Below the pieces are notes generated by a model that saw only the letters and a program-made list of their open reading frames with translations, did no database searches and had not been told where the DNA came from. 64,000 bases of DNA, taken from the NCBI RefSeq assembly GCF_017742235.1, contig NZ_JAGHKQ010000010.1:16487-80486 (forward strand), given 5' to 3'. The position numbers and the translations under genes were made by a program. Source of the stretch: Bacillus sp. 165. GTDB lineage: Bacteria; Bacillota; Bacilli; Bacillales; Bacillaceae_G. Below are positions 9,545 through 18,047 of this stretch, piece by piece; positions within the stretch are counted from its first letter, which is position 1, and every line of letters starts with the position of its first letter.

Positions 9545-9570
9545 ATGTTACTGATACGATCAGGCATGGT
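9545..9570 (+). promoter_or_regulatory. GlcT-type ribonucleic antiterminator (RAT) site
   Basis: The block TGTTACTGATACGATCAGGC closely matches, from memory, the RAT of Bacillus subtilis ptsG. It overlaps the left arm of the terminator at 9563, as expected for an antiterminator of the BglG/GlcT class: when GlcT binds the RAT, the terminator cannot fold. The operon behind it encodes GlcT itself. Confidence 0.85.
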
Positions 9571-9621
9571 GGTAAGGTAAAAAGATATTTAATCTTTTTA
9601 TTGTACCCCCATGCCTTTTTT
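9563..9621 (+). terminator. Leader terminator controlled by GlcT
   Basis: Long hairpin: outer arms GGCATGGTGGTA and TACCCCCATGCC, inner arms AAAAAGAT and ATCTTTTT, then six T. It stands 110 bases before crr and would stop transcription unless the RAT is bound. Confidence 0.88.
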
Positions 9622-9731
9622 GTTGTTCTCAAGTCTGGTATAAGCGGCAAAGGTGCTACAGAATATCGAGCAGCAACAGAAATTGAGTATTGTGAATCAG
9701 TGTCTTATCGAATAATAAAGGAGAAATAACT

Positions 9732-10220
9732 ATGCTGCTGAATATGTTTAAAAAAGCAAAATTACAAATATACACTCCAGTTCAAGGAAGAATTGTACCA
9801 CTGGAAGAGGTTCCTGATCCGGTTTTCAATCAAAAGATGATGGGAGAAGGAGCAGCAGTAATACCTGCGAAGGGAGATATCTGTGCTCCTGTAGCAGGAA
9901 CCATTATTCAAATCGCACCTACTAAACATGCTGTCGGTATTCTTGCTGAGGACGGGACTGAAATTCTTATTCACGTTGGGCTAGAAACAGTTGCATTAAA
10001 GGGGAACGGTTTTAACGTAGTTACAGGTGAAGGAGACAAGGTTTCCGTAGGTCAAAGTCTTATTGAAGTGGATTGGGAGTATATTAGTGCCCATGCAAAA
10101 AGTATTATCACACCCATTGTAATAACGAATAGTCAGCAAGGTAATAAACAGTATGCTGTTACAGGAGAAAAGGAGGGGATACCAGGAAAGACGGTGATTA
10201 TAACAGCCTCCGTTAAGTAA
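9732..10220 (+). CDS. crr: Glucose-type PTS EIIA component
   Basis: Soluble phosphotransfer domain that passes phosphate from HPr to the EIIB domain of a glucose-type permease. The 162 residues show the whole EIIA-Glc fold: TPVQGRIVPL at the start, the VPDPVF and GEGAAV segments, and LIHVGLETVALKG, in which His81 is the phosphorylated residue. The start ATG lies seven bases after AAAGGAGA. It is the first gene of crr-glcT-ptsG, behind the antiterminator at 9545. In Bacillus subtilis this domain is fused to the PtsG permease; here the permease at 11268 ends after EIIB, so the free EIIA probably completes it. Family firm; glucose as substrate is inferred from GlcT and PtsG. Confidence 0.92.
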   Translation: MLLNMFKKAKLQIYTPVQGRIVPLEEVPDPVFNQKMMGEGAAVIPAKGDICAPVAGTIIQIAPTKHAVGILAEDGTEILIHVGLETVALKGNGFNVVTGEGDKVSVGQSLIEVDWEYISAHAKSIITPIVITNSQQGNKQYAVTGEKEGIPGKTVIITASVK

Positions 10221-10260
10221 CACACTGTTTAGTGTAGTGAAAACGAGGAGGGAATGTTAG

Positions 10261-11094
10261 GTGAAAATAATCAAAATTTTGAATAATAATGCTGTTATAG
10301 TAATGGACGGCCAGCAGGAGAAAATAGCAGTTGGAGCTGGCATTGCTTTTAACAAAACGAAAAATGATGTTGTGAATATCCACAAAATCGAAAAGCTTTT
10401 TGTTATGAAGGAAAATGATAAGCTGCAGCAGCTGCTAAGCCGTATTCCAGAAGAGCATTTTACCATATCAAATGACATAATCACCTACGCAGAAAAGCAC
10501 CTTGGTACAAAGCTGAATGAACGTATTCATATCGTTCTCACCGACCATCTTTCATTTGCTATTGAAAGAGAAAGAGAAGGCATTCAATTAAAAAACAAGC
10601 TGTTGCATGAAATAAAAATTTTATATAAAAGAGAGTTTGAAATAGGCCTTTGGGCTATTCAGCATATTAAAGATACATTGTATATTGATATGCCTGTAGA
10701 TGAAGCAGCCTTTATTGCTTTGCATATTCACACAATGAAACTGCAAGGAGGTGATTTGCGTCAAACTGTGAAGCAGACAACTATTGTAAGAGACATGATT
10801 CAAATGATTAAGGAATGCTTGAATATCACGATTGAAGAAGAGGATTTGTCTTATCAGCGTCTGATTACCCATCTTCGATTTGCTTTAGACAGGCTTAGTC
10901 ATTATGAACATCACACGATGGATGAGGAAATGTTGGAAATGATTAAAAAGAAGTTCCCGCTTCCCTACAATTGTGCAGCGAAAGTAGCAAAGGATCTATC
11001 TCTAGTACATGGCATTGAGCTGCCAGAGCAAGAATTAGGGTATATTACCCTTCATATTGAAAGGCTAAGAGAGAATAGTACTTTTAACAAGTAA
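10261..11094 (+). CDS. glcT: BglG/LicT-family transcription antiterminator (GlcT type)
   Basis: RNA-binding antiterminator. An N-terminal CAT domain (residues 1-55, MKIIKILNNN start typical of the family) binds the RAT. It is followed by PRD1 (about 65-170) and PRD2 (about 175-275), which are controlled by PTS phosphorylation at conserved histidines; TDHLSFAIER and ALHIHTM in PRD1, THLRFALDRL and LHIERL in PRD2 carry candidates. The start is GTG, preceded by GAGGAGGGA. It is placed inside the operon it probably controls, between crr and ptsG, so glucose flux would feed back on its own synthesis. No second RAT was found between this gene and ptsG. Confidence 0.9.
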   Translation: MKIIKILNNNAVIVMDGQQEKIAVGAGIAFNKTKNDVVNIHKIEKLFVMKENDKLQQLLSRIPEEHFTISNDIITYAEKHLGTKLNERIHIVLTDHLSFAIEREREGIQLKNKLLHEIKILYKREFEIGLWAIQHIKDTLYIDMPVDEAAFIALHIHTMKLQGGDLRQTVKQTTIVRDMIQMIKECLNITIEEEDLSYQRLITHLRFALDRLSHYEHHTMDEEMLEMIKKKFPLPYNCAAKVAKDLSLVHGIELPEQELGYITLHIERLRENSTFNK

Positions 11095-11267
11095 GGACAG
11101 ATTGAGAAGCGCCTATAAAGCTATAAAAAAATTCTTTTACGTTTAACGAAATTATAATTTTTTAATTGGATTACACCTTAGATTTATGGACAGCAAAGTC
11201 CTTAGGGATGAAAGTCTTTATAAATAGATATGAATTATAAAAATTTTGGAGAAGGAGAATGATCAAA

Positions 11268-12710
11268 ATGATGAAGTATTTACAGAAGATGGGCCGTTCA
11301 TTGATGCTCCCTGTAGCAGTGCTACCCGCTGCAGCTATTCTAATGGGTATTGGTTATTGGATTGACCCTTCAGGCTGGGGCGCAGACAGCCCAGTAGCTG
11401 CGTTTTTAATTAAAGCAGGAGCAGCTATTATTGATAACATACCAATTTTATTTGCTGTAGGTGTAGCTTTAGGTATGGCAAAAGACAAAGATGGTTCCGC
11501 TGCATTGAGCGGGTTGGTTGCTTACTTGACAGTGACAACATTGCTTTCTACAAATTCAGTAGCTCTGCTGCAAGGAATTGATGTAGCCGATGTAAGTCCA
11601 GCCTTTGGGAAAATAGGAAATGCTTTTGTAGGGATTTTATCAGGTATTGTAGCTGCAACAATGTATAATCGCTTTAGTCATGTGAAACTGACAGACGCGC
11701 TGTCTTTCTTTAGTGGAAAACGATTAGTCCCAATTATGACAGCGGTTTCGATGATCGTAGTTTCAGCAGTTTTATTCTTTGCTTGGCCGGTTATTTTTAC
11801 AGGATTAGTTTCATTTGGTGAAGGTATTAGTAAATTAGGAGCTCTTGGTGCAGGGTTATATGGATTCTTTAATAGATTATTAATTCCAACGGGATTACAT
11901 CATGCGCTTAACTCAGTGTTCTGGTTTGATGTGGCAGGAATCAATGACATCGGTAACTTCTGGTCAGGTAATGGAGAAAAGGGAGTTACAGGGATGTATC
12001 AGGCTGGGTTCTTCCCAATCATGATGTTCGGCTTACCGGCTGCAGCGCTTGCGATGTACCATACTGCAAAAACGAAAAAGAAGAAACAAGCTGCTTCATT
12101 GATGCTAGCTGCAGGTTTCGCTTCATTCTTTACAGGAGTTACAGAACCTATTGAGTTTTCATTCATGTTTTTAGCACCTGGGCTTTATGTAGTGCATGCA
12201 GTGTTAACAGGTATTTCATTAGCCGTTGCTGCTTTGTTTCATTGGACAGCAGGTTTTGGTTTTAGTGCAGGACTAGTAGACTTTATTTTAAGTTCAAGAC
12301 TGCCGTTGGCTAACCAACCTTATATGCTTCTTCTTCAAGGACTTGTTTTCGCAGTTATTTACTATGTGTTATTCCGCTTCTTAATTGTTAAGTTTAATCT
12401 TCCAACTCCTGGAAGAGAAGAAGATGGTGAAGAAGTAATGGAAACATCACATGCGCAAGCTGGAAATGAGTATGCAGCCATGGCTGCCGCGATTTATGAC
12501 GGCTTAGGCGGAGATGCTAATGTCGTGTCTGTTGATAATTGTATTACTCGTTTAAGAGTAGAAGTAAAGGATATGAATAATGTAAATCAAAATAAAATTA
12601 AGGCAACAGGTGTACCTGGAATCAATGTAGTGGGATCACAGAGCATCCAAGTTATCGTGGGAACACAAGTACAATTTGTAGCTGATGAAATTGAAAAAAT
12701 TCGTAAATAA
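11268..12710 (+). CDS. ptsG: Glucose-type PTS permease EIICB
   Basis: Membrane permease that imports and phosphorylates glucose or a related sugar. The EIIC domain (about residues 1-380) has many hydrophobic segments and the family signature FFTGVTEPIEFSFMF. The EIIB domain follows, with the phosphocysteine in the NCITRLRVEV motif (Cys425). There is no EIIA domain at the C-terminus; crr supplies it. An ATG at 11259 is only one base after GAAGGAG, so the start at 11268 (ten bases) is preferred. Third gene of the antiterminated operon; a hairpin at 12719 closes it. Confidence 0.92.
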   Translation: MMKYLQKMGRSLMLPVAVLPAAAILMGIGYWIDPSGWGADSPVAAFLIKAGAAIIDNIPILFAVGVALGMAKDKDGSAALSGLVAYLTVTTLLSTNSVALLQGIDVADVSPAFGKIGNAFVGILSGIVAATMYNRFSHVKLTDALSFFSGKRLVPIMTAVSMIVVSAVLFFAWPVIFTGLVSFGEGISKLGALGAGLYGFFNRLLIPTGLHHALNSVFWFDVAGINDIGNFWSGNGEKGVTGMYQAGFFPIMMFGLPAAALAMYHTAKTKKKKQAASLMLAAGFASFFTGVTEPIEFSFMFLAPGLYVVHAVLTGISLAVAALFHWTAGFGFSAGLVDFILSSRLPLANQPYMLLLQGLVFAVIYYVLFRFLIVKFNLPTPGREEDGEEVMETSHAQAGNEYAAMAAAIYDGLGGDANVVSVDNCITRLRVEVKDMNNVNQNKIKATGVPGINVVGSQSIQVIVGTQVQFVADEIEKIRK

Positions 12711-12718
12711 ATTAATGA

Positions 12719-12751
12719 AGAACCGCTTATGAAAGTAACGGGTTCTCTTTT
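12719..12751 (+). terminator. Terminator after ptsG
   Basis: Stem AGAACC / GGTTCT around CGCTTATGAAAGTAACG, followed by CTTTT, 9 bases after the stop codon. A related weak hairpin is present at 13723-13755. Confidence 0.65.
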
Positions 12752-12854
12752 CGGAGGGAAAGTAAATTTGAATTGCTTAAATCACTCTGTTTTAGCAATA
12801 CAATTTACACAGTAAATAACAGAAAAAAGAGCATTGAGATGTCTCGATGCTCTT

Positions 12855-13376
12855 TTACATTAGGTCAAAATCGGCTCCTTCTGGATACAAAGCGATATAT
12901 TCCTCGTCTTCAGGGTTTAAATAAGCTATTTTTACTCCTTCAAGTAGGTTGTTATTTTTTAGTTCTTCTATGATTGTTTGCGTTGCCTTCTCAACATCTA
13001 CAACATAGTTGACAATATTAGCTGTACCACTACCTATATCCCCGCCATCGCAAGAACCGTTACCTGTCCAACCTAAACATTCATTCATTAAATCCTCAAC
13101 GTGATGTCGCTTTTCTAGAGCTGCTTCCATTTGGTCTTCTTCATAGCTGTATTGAACAACAAGCTCGAATAGTTCATCTTCATCTAAATAATCGAAACCT
13201 TCATTAGCTTTTTCTTCTGCTAATTCATCCATCAATTTTTCTGCCTTTTGAAATAGTGATAATTTCTTTTCCTCAGTCTCACCAGTATCTCCAACAGTAC
13301 CGTAATGAATAAATAGTGTTTTACCATCTTGCCAAACTTCCCAATACAAAACCTCATCATCAATCTGCTTAACCAT
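12855..13376 (-). CDS. WGR-domain-containing hypothetical protein
   Basis: Acidic protein of 173 residues. The N-terminal 60 residues (YWEVWQDGKTLFIHYGTVG) look like a WGR fold, a small domain otherwise found in PARP-type enzymes and some DNA-response proteins. The remainder has a GWTGNGSCDGGDIGSG glycine-rich segment and a C-terminal alpha/beta part with no recognised family. The chosen ATG (13376) matches the usual MVKQ start; a GTG at 13397 is also possible and neither has a good ribosome site. It stands alone on the minus strand between the PTS and copper operons. Function unknown. Confidence 0.65.
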   Translation of the reverse strand: MVKQIDDEVLYWEVWQDGKTLFIHYGTVGDTGETEEKKLSLFQKAEKLMDELAEEKANEGFDYLDEDELFELVVQYSYEEDQMEAALEKRHHVEDLMNECLGWTGNGSCDGGDIGSGTANIVNYVVDVEKATQTIIEELKNNNLLEGVKIAYLNPEDEEYIALYPEGADFDLM

Positions 13377-13397
13377 CTTAATCAAGACCAACACCAC

Positions 13398-13933
13398 ACA
13401 CTATTTTATCTTAGCTAGATTATATCATTTATTTTAAAAACCTTGTTAGTCATTCCCAGCCTTTGTACAGGAGTAAGTTTATCAAAGCCAGGTGTTTAAT
13501 AAGATATAAATATCATAATTTTTATCATTCGAAATCGCTTTAAAACAGCACAATAATTAGCAAAGACAATAGTTATTGCCCAATGTTATTTTATGTGTTA
13601 ATTGTCTGCTATTTTAATTGCGATTTCAATTAAAACCTTGATTTAACAATAAAAAGACAGACCGAAATTTTGTTATTTGGTCTGTCAATTGGATGTTTAA
13701 TTTATGCTTTTCTCTCCCAAAGGAGAACCCGTTATTATGAAAGCGGTTTTTTTTTATAAGAATAAGCGGGTATAGACATTTTGAAATCTCTTGTCTCTGC
13801 TTTAAAGGGAGCTTTTTAAGGTATTTGAAAAAAAGTGTAGAAATGGTGTGAAATCCATATTGGACAGTGCTGTACTGTATTAATTGTGCACAATTAACTG
13901 TATGGAGAGTAGGTTGTTTAATAAAACTACAAT
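13398..13933. other. Intergenic stretch with two hairpins
   Basis: Holds a strong inverted repeat at 13651-13686 (GACAGACC...GGTCTGTC) with a T run on the minus-strand side only, and a weaker hairpin at 13723-13755 ending in nine T on the plus strand. Neither lies directly behind a gene that reads toward it. No coding frame of interest was found. Confidence 0.5.
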
Positions 13934-13962
13934 TTGCATATTATACCCCATACAGGTATAAT
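13934..13962 (+). promoter_or_regulatory. csoR promoter with embedded CsoR operator
   Basis: TTGCAT (13934) and TATAAT (13957) are separated by 17 bases. The spacer and -10 box hold the dyad TATACC-N7-GGTATA (13942-13960), the type of operator bound by CsoR. Repressor bound here would block RNA polymerase until copper arrives. Confidence 0.8.
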
Positions 13963-14004
13963 GTATATAAAGGGTTGTTAAATCTAAGCTACGAGGTGAT
14001 GTCT

Positions 14005-14316
14005 TTGAATCGGTGTGAAGATGGCAATACTGATGGAAGAATGGTTCCTAGGACAGAAGAGGAAATCGAAAATGTCATTAAACGTTTAAAACGAATTGAG
14101 GGACAAGTTCGCGGTGTGCAAAAGATGATAGAAGATAATCGGTATTGTGTAGATATTTTAGTACAAATTTCTGCGATTAATGCAGCATTAAATAAAGTCG
14201 GATTTTCCTTATTAGAGCGACATACAAACCATTGTGTGTCAAAAGCTATTCAAGAAGGCAATGGAGAAGAATCTATTAAGGAACTAATGAGCGTCATTAA
14301 GCAATTTTCGAAGTAA
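14005..14316 (+). CDS. csoR: Copper-sensing repressor CsoR
   Basis: Helical repressor that leaves DNA when it binds Cu(I). The family core IKRLKRIEGQVRGVQKM is followed by the copper ligands: Cys in NRYCVDI, then His and Cys in ERHTNHC. The start chosen is TTG at 14005, eight bases after GAGG. An ATG at 13999 lies only two bases after it, and longer upstream frames would overlap the promoter. At about 103 residues it has the usual length. First gene of csoR-copA-copZ with its operator in the promoter. Confidence 0.9.
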   Translation: MNRCEDGNTDGRMVPRTEEEIENVIKRLKRIEGQVRGVQKMIEDNRYCVDILVQISAINAALNKVGFSLLERHTNHCVSKAIQEGNGEESIKELMSVIKQFSK

Positions 14317-14337
14317 AAGTAGAAGGAGGATATCATC

Positions 14338-16734
14338 ATGAGCAGGCACAAACAAATGATAGTTGGAATAACTGGTATGACATGTGCCGCCTGTTCTGCT
14401 CGCATTGAAAAAGTGCTTAATAAAATGGATGGGGTAGAGGCCAATGTGAATTTAGCTATGGAAAAGGCTACGGTTACCTATGACCCATCTAAGCAAGAAG
14501 CGAAGAGCATTAAAGAAAGAATTGAAAAACTGGGATATGGAATTGAAACTGAGAAAGTCATTCTTGATATTGAGGGTATGACATGTGCTGCTTGCTCTGC
14601 TCGAATTGAAAAAGGCTTAAATCGTTTAGAGGGAGTCTCACAAGCTTCTGTCAATTTAGCTGCTAATAGTGGAGTGGTAGAGTATGACGAGACCGTTATC
14701 TCAATTGAGGATATTTTAGAAAAAATAAAAAAGCTTGGCTATAAAAGTAGCGTGCGAAATGAGCAGTTAGATGCTGAAGGAAGACACAAAAAGATACTTA
14801 AGGAGAAGAAGCTTCAATTGTGGATTTCCGTTATTCTAGCTCTACCATTGCTATACACTATGTTGGCACATATGCCGTTTGCTACAAGGGTGCCTATGCC
14901 ACATTTATTGATGAATCCATGGTTTCAGCTTGTGCTGGCTACACCAGTTCAGTTCTATATTGGCGGTCATTTCTATACAGGGGCATATCGAGCGCTTAAA
15001 AATAAAAGTGCCAATATGGATGTGTTGGTTGCACTGGGAACATCGGCTGCGTATTTTTATAGTTTATATGAAGCAATTAAAACAATTCAAAACTCTTCGT
15101 ATGCACCAAACTTATACTTTGAAACAAGTGCGGTACTCATTACACTTATTCTCGTTGGAAAATATTTTGAAGCATTGGCAAAAGGCAGAACAACGGAGGC
15201 GATGTCCAAGCTCCTTAGTCTGCAGGCAAAAGAAGCTATGGTTATACGAGAGGGAAAAGAAGTAAAAGTACCGTTAGAGTATGTAGTTGTTGGAGATACG
15301 CTTGTGATTAAGCCTGGAGAAAAAATACCTGTAGACGGTATCGTTCTATCAGGTATGTCTTCTGTCGATGAATCCATGATTACAGGGGAATCTATTCCCG
15401 TTGATAAACAACCAGGAGAATTTCTTATCGGTGCAACCATTAACACTAATGGATTATTGACTATGCGAGCTGAAAAAGTCGGAAAAGATACTGCACTTGC
15501 AGGTATTATCAAGATTGTCGAGAAGGCCCAAGGTTCCAAAGCTCCGATTCAGCGTATGGCTGATATCATATCGGGCATATTTGTTCCTATCGTGGTAGCA
15601 ATATCTCTTATTGCCTTTTTGACCTGGTATTTTTTCATCTTGCCTGGCGATTTGCCAAAAGCCTTGGAAGTAGCTATCGCCATTCTAGTTATAGCCTGTC
15701 CTTGTGCGCTCGGATTAGCCACACCGACTTCCATCATGGTGGGTACAGGAAAAGGTGCAGAAAATGGTATCCTCTTTAAAGGAGGAGAATTTTTAGAAGG
15801 TACGCATAAAGTGAGTGCGATTTTATTAGATAAAACAGGTACTGTCACAAAAGGAAGACCAGAAGTGACAGATGTAGTAAACCTTCAAGACGATATGTTA
15901 GTGTATGCGGTATCTGCGGAATATTCTTCTGAGCACCCATTAGCTTATGCCATAGTAGAATATGGAAAGGATAATGCTATTGATTTGAAGCCTGTAGAAT
16001 ATTTTAAGGCTATTACGGGAAATGGCATTGAAGCAATTATAAACGAACGAACAGTTCTTGTAGGCACACGTAAACTCATGAAAGAACGCGGGGTAGAGGT
16101 TTTTCAATATGAAAAATGTATGACAGATTTTGAAAATCAAGGAAAAACTGTTATGATGGTGTCCGTTGATAATCAGCTTGCCGGTATCATTGCTGTAGCA
16201 GATACAGTCAAGGAAAGCTCAAAATCTGCAATCCAAGCCTTAAAACAATTAGGTGTGAAAGTATACATGGCAACAGGCGATAATAAGAGAACTGCTGAAG
16301 CAATTGCAAGGCAGGTCAATCTTGAACATGTATATGCAGAGGTACTGCCGGCTGATAAGGTAAATATCGTGGAAAAGCTGAGACGAAAAGGCAATATTGT
16401 GGCGATGGTAGGCGATGGTATTAATGATGCCCCTGCTCTTGCGCAAGCAGATATTGGTATGGCAATCGGTACTGGTGCTGATGTTGCTATTGAAACTGCT
16501 GATGTGACATTGGTTGGAGGAGATCTGGCTCATATTCCGAAAGCCATTGAATTAAGCCGAAAGACGATGAACAATATCCGGCAAAATTTGTTTTGGGCAC
16601 TCTTTTATAATACAATTGGCATCCCAATTGCAGCTGCAGGATTATTAGAGCCTTGGGTTGCTGGTGCCGCAATGGCATTCAGTTCCTTATCTGTTATAAC
16701 AAATGCGCTTCGCTTGAAACGCGTAAAAATATAG
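14338..16734 (+). CDS. copA: Copper-exporting P1B-type ATPase CopA
   Basis: Membrane pump that exports Cu(I) with ATP. Two N-terminal heavy-metal domains carry GMTCAAC motifs (Cys16/Cys19 and Cys83/Cys86). Further on are the TGES loop, the intramembrane CPC motif (Cys454-Pro-Cys456), the phosphorylated DKTGT (Asp498), SEHP of the nucleotide-binding domain, and [10 protein letters not shown]. Length 798 matches Bacillus CopA. ATG follows AGAAGGAGG by eight bases and lies 21 bases after csoR; copZ follows at once. The three genes form one copper-detoxification operon under CsoR. Confidence 0.96.
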   Translation: MSRHKQMIVGITGMTCAACSARIEKVLNKMDGVEANVNLAMEKATVTYDPSKQEAKSIKERIEKLGYGIETEKVILDIEGMTCAACSARIEKGLNRLEGVSQASVNLAANSGVVEYDETVISIEDILEKIKKLGYKSSVRNEQLDAEGRHKKILKEKKLQLWISVILALPLLYTMLAHMPFATRVPMPHLLMNPWFQLVLATPVQFYIGGHFYTGAYRALKNKSANMDVLVALGTSAAYFYSLYEAIKTIQNSSYAPNLYFETSAVLITLILVGKYFEALAKGRTTEAMSKLLSLQAKEAMVIREGKEVKVPLEYVVVGDTLVIKPGEKIPVDGIVLSGMSSVDESMITGESIPVDKQPGEFLIGATINTNGLLTMRAEKVGKDTALAGIIKIVEKAQGSKAPIQRMADIISGIFVPIVVAISLIAFLTWYFFILPGDLPKALEVAIAILVIACPCALGLATPTSIMVGTGKGAENGILFKGGEFLEGTHKVSAILLDKTGTVTKGRPEVTDVVNLQDDMLVYAVSAEYSSEHPLAYAIVEYGKDNAIDLKPVEYFKAITGNGIEAIINERTVLVGTRKLMKERGVEVFQYEKCMTDFENQGKTVMMVSVDNQLAGIIAVADTVKESSKSAIQALKQLGVKVYMATGDNKRTAEAIARQVNLEHVYAEVLPADKVNIVEKLRRKGNIVAMVGDGINDAPALAQADIGMAIGTGADVAIETADVTLVGGDLAHIPKAIELSRKTMNNIRQNLFWALFYNTIGIPIAAAGLLEPWVAGAAMAFSSLSVITNALRLKRVKI

Positions 16735-16752
16735 AAATCGGAGGAAGACATA

Positions 16753-16956
16753 ATGACAATCACATTACACGTAAAAGGAATGACTTGTAATCATTGTAAG
16801 GCGGCAGTCACTAATGCGCTGCAGGAATTGGGAGGAGTAACAAAAGCGGAGGTACATCTGCGAGAAGGGAAAGTAGATATAGATTTTGATGAGACAAAAG
16901 TAAATATTGATAAAGTCAAAGAGGCTATAGAAGATCAAGGCTATGATGTGAAATAA
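16753..16956 (+). CDS. copZ: Copper chaperone CopZ
   Basis: Cytosolic 67-residue heavy-metal-associated domain with the metal loop GMTCNHC (Cys12, Cys15). It carries Cu(I) to CopA and can pass copper to CsoR. Good ribosome site CGGAGGA; 18 bases after copA. Confidence 0.95.
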   Translation: MTITLHVKGMTCNHCKAAVTNALQELGGVTKAEVHLREGKVDIDFDETKVNIDKVKEAIEDQGYDVK

Positions 16957-16963
16957 GTAAAGA

Positions 16964-16997
16964 AGGGTGACTGGTTAATTGAATCGGTCACCTTTTA
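16964..16997 (+). terminator. Terminator of the copper operon
   Basis: Stem GGTGAC.GGTT / AATC.GTCACC with a T-rich tail, directly behind copZ. Confidence 0.82.
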
Positions 16998-17083
16998 CTT
17001 TTCATTTGAGGGGGGTATATAATTTTTACCCGTACTAAATAATAAAATGGAAATGGAGTGATTAAGAAAGGAAGGCTTTTATC

Positions 17084-17269
17084 ATGCAACATTTAACGGA
17101 ACTGGAACTAGAAAATTTACGTCATCTTATTGGAGGACATGAAACAGTTGCTAATAAATTGGATCAGTATGCTCAAGCTTGCAGTGATCCAATGCTTAAA
17201 CAAATGTTACAGCAAGATGCGCGGGCAGCAAGGAATACAAAGCAAACATTGATGTCTTTTTTAGGATAG
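17084..17269 (+). CDS. Small CotF-related spore coat-like protein
   Basis: Sixty-one residues, all predicted helix, beginning LTELELENLRHLIGG, a segment typical of the short CotF-family partner proteins in bacilli. Strong site AAAGGAAGG ahead of the ATG. It is followed 13 bases later by a second CotF-like gene, and the two probably form a sporulation operon. It may be a structural coat or inner-spore protein; this is inferred only from family resemblance. Confidence 0.7.
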   Translation: MQHLTELELENLRHLIGGHETVANKLDQYAQACSDPMLKQMLQQDARAARNTKQTLMSFLG

Positions 17270-17282
17270 GAAGGTGTTTAGC

Positions 17283-17531
17283 ATGAATGATAAAGATATG
17301 GTCAATGATTATTTAGCCGGCTTGAACGCCAGTCTCACCGGTTATGCCAATTATATAACTCAGTCTGATAATGAACAGCTGCGCCAAGCATTGATTCAAA
17401 TTAGAAATCAATGTGAATCTAAGCAACGTAATGTTTATGAATATGCGTTACAAAAAGGGTATTATAAACCTGCAGCTCCGGCTGATCCTAATGTAGCAGA
17501 GCAACTGAAAAGTGAATTAAGCTCCCAATAA
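17283..17531 (+). CDS. CotF-family spore coat protein
   Basis: Eighty-two residues resembling the Coat F domain (ferritin-like helices): MVNDYLAGLNASL, then a long helix with RQALIQIRNQCESKQ, and YALQKGYYKPA at the end. The ATG at 17283 lies eight bases after AGGAAGG; the GTG at 17274 overlaps that site and is rejected. It is paired with the smaller gene at 17084. Likely made in the mother cell during sporulation; the promoter was not identified. Confidence 0.78.
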   Translation: MNDKDMVNDYLAGLNASLTGYANYITQSDNEQLRQALIQIRNQCESKQRNVYEYALQKGYYKPAAPADPNVAEQLKSELSSQ

Positions 17532-17561
17532 ACCTAGATACACTGCTTCAGGACGAGATAC

Positions 17562-17606
17562 TATGGACCAAAACAGACCTTATAAAAAGGTCTGTTTTGG
17601 TCCATA
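17562..17606. terminator. Perfect 20-bp inverted repeat between convergent genes
   Basis: Arms 17562-17581 and 17587-17606 match over all 20 bases with a five-base loop (ATAAA). It lies between the convergent CotF-like and gamma-SASP genes and probably stops transcription from both sides, though neither side has a long T run after the stem. Confidence 0.7.
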
Positions 17607-17637
17607 CGGATATTGACTCTAAGGTTTTTCTAGAGGA

Positions 17638-17820
17638 TTATTTGTTATCTTTGAAGTGATTCTTGTTAAATCCAGCTTTTGCATTTTGTTGTTTTATATG
17701 TTGAACGCCCATCTCATTGGAAAACTCTTGAGTGTATTCTGCATTTTGTGCGGTAATCTGTTGCAGACTTGTTCCAGAAGCTGTTTGGTTTGTATTTTTT
17801 AGAAAGGAATTTTTGTTCAT
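17638..17820 (-). CDS. Gamma-type small acid-soluble spore protein
   Basis: Sixty-residue, Gln/Asn/Lys-rich, acid-soluble type protein. The segment EFSNEMGVQHIKQQNAKA matches the repeat of gamma-type SASP (SspE family), which store amino acids in the spore core and do not bind DNA. Most family members have two such repeats; this one has a single clear copy plus a degenerate one (SLQQITAQNAEYTQEF). Excellent ribosome site AAGGAGGT. Expected to be expressed in the forespore. Confidence 0.75.
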   Translation of the reverse strand: MNKNSFLKNTNQTASGTSLQQITAQNAEYTQEFSNEMGVQHIKQQNAKAGFNKNHFKDNK

Positions 17821-17952
17821 CCATAATTACCTCCTTATGGATAATTTGAGCCCAGTGCTGTCTAAATAGACGCGGAAATTATATGAAGAGGTATGTGTCG
17901 CTTAATAGATGATTAAGGAGTACTTTGGCTATACGTCTTTTACTTTTTTATA

Positions 17953-17981
17953 TTGACATTTATTTATTCAAACTATATATT
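17953..17981 (+). promoter_or_regulatory. Sigma-A promoter of the marR-efflux operon
   Basis: TTGACA (17953) and TATATT (17976) with a 17-base spacer. Confidence 0.75.
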
Positions 17982-18017
17982 TAACTTTGTGAAATATTTA
18001 ATGAAGTTATATATTTA
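17974..18017 (+). promoter_or_regulatory. Candidate operator of the MarR repressor
   Basis: Imperfect inverted repeat: arm TATATATTTAACTT (17974-17987) overlaps the -10 box and arm AAGTTATATATTTA (18004-18017) lies downstream. The position fits autorepression by the gene that follows. Confidence 0.5.
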
Positions 18018-18047
18018 GGTAAAATAATTATTAAGGAGGATTAATTT

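Larger units (their letters stand above)
9285..9565 (+). repeat. Diverged direct repeat, copy B: fossil tail of a protease gene plus antiterminator
   Basis: Decayed copy of the 3' end of the first protease gene (compare 3813-4091), lying behind the stop codon of the second. The stretch TTTTGTGGAAC, then GGTCCT.ATGC, CAGCCTAAAGAAACAAT, CTTGAAAGAACT and AATAAGAAGTA can be followed, with deletions that destroy the frame. Downstream it keeps the terminator and, unlike copy A, an intact GlcT-type antiterminator leading into the PTS operon. Confidence 0.8.

Noticed and set aside
11095..11258. Possible second antiterminator before ptsG (small GGAC/GTCC hairpin near 11189)
   Set aside because: The short hairpin lacks the conserved RAT blocks and a T run; the functional site at 9545 explains control of the operon.
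12719..13755. Similar hairpins at 12719 and 13723 as ends of a small mobile element around the WGR gene
   Set aside because: Similarity is limited to a short palindromic hairpin, with no target-site duplication or transposase; two related terminators are enough.
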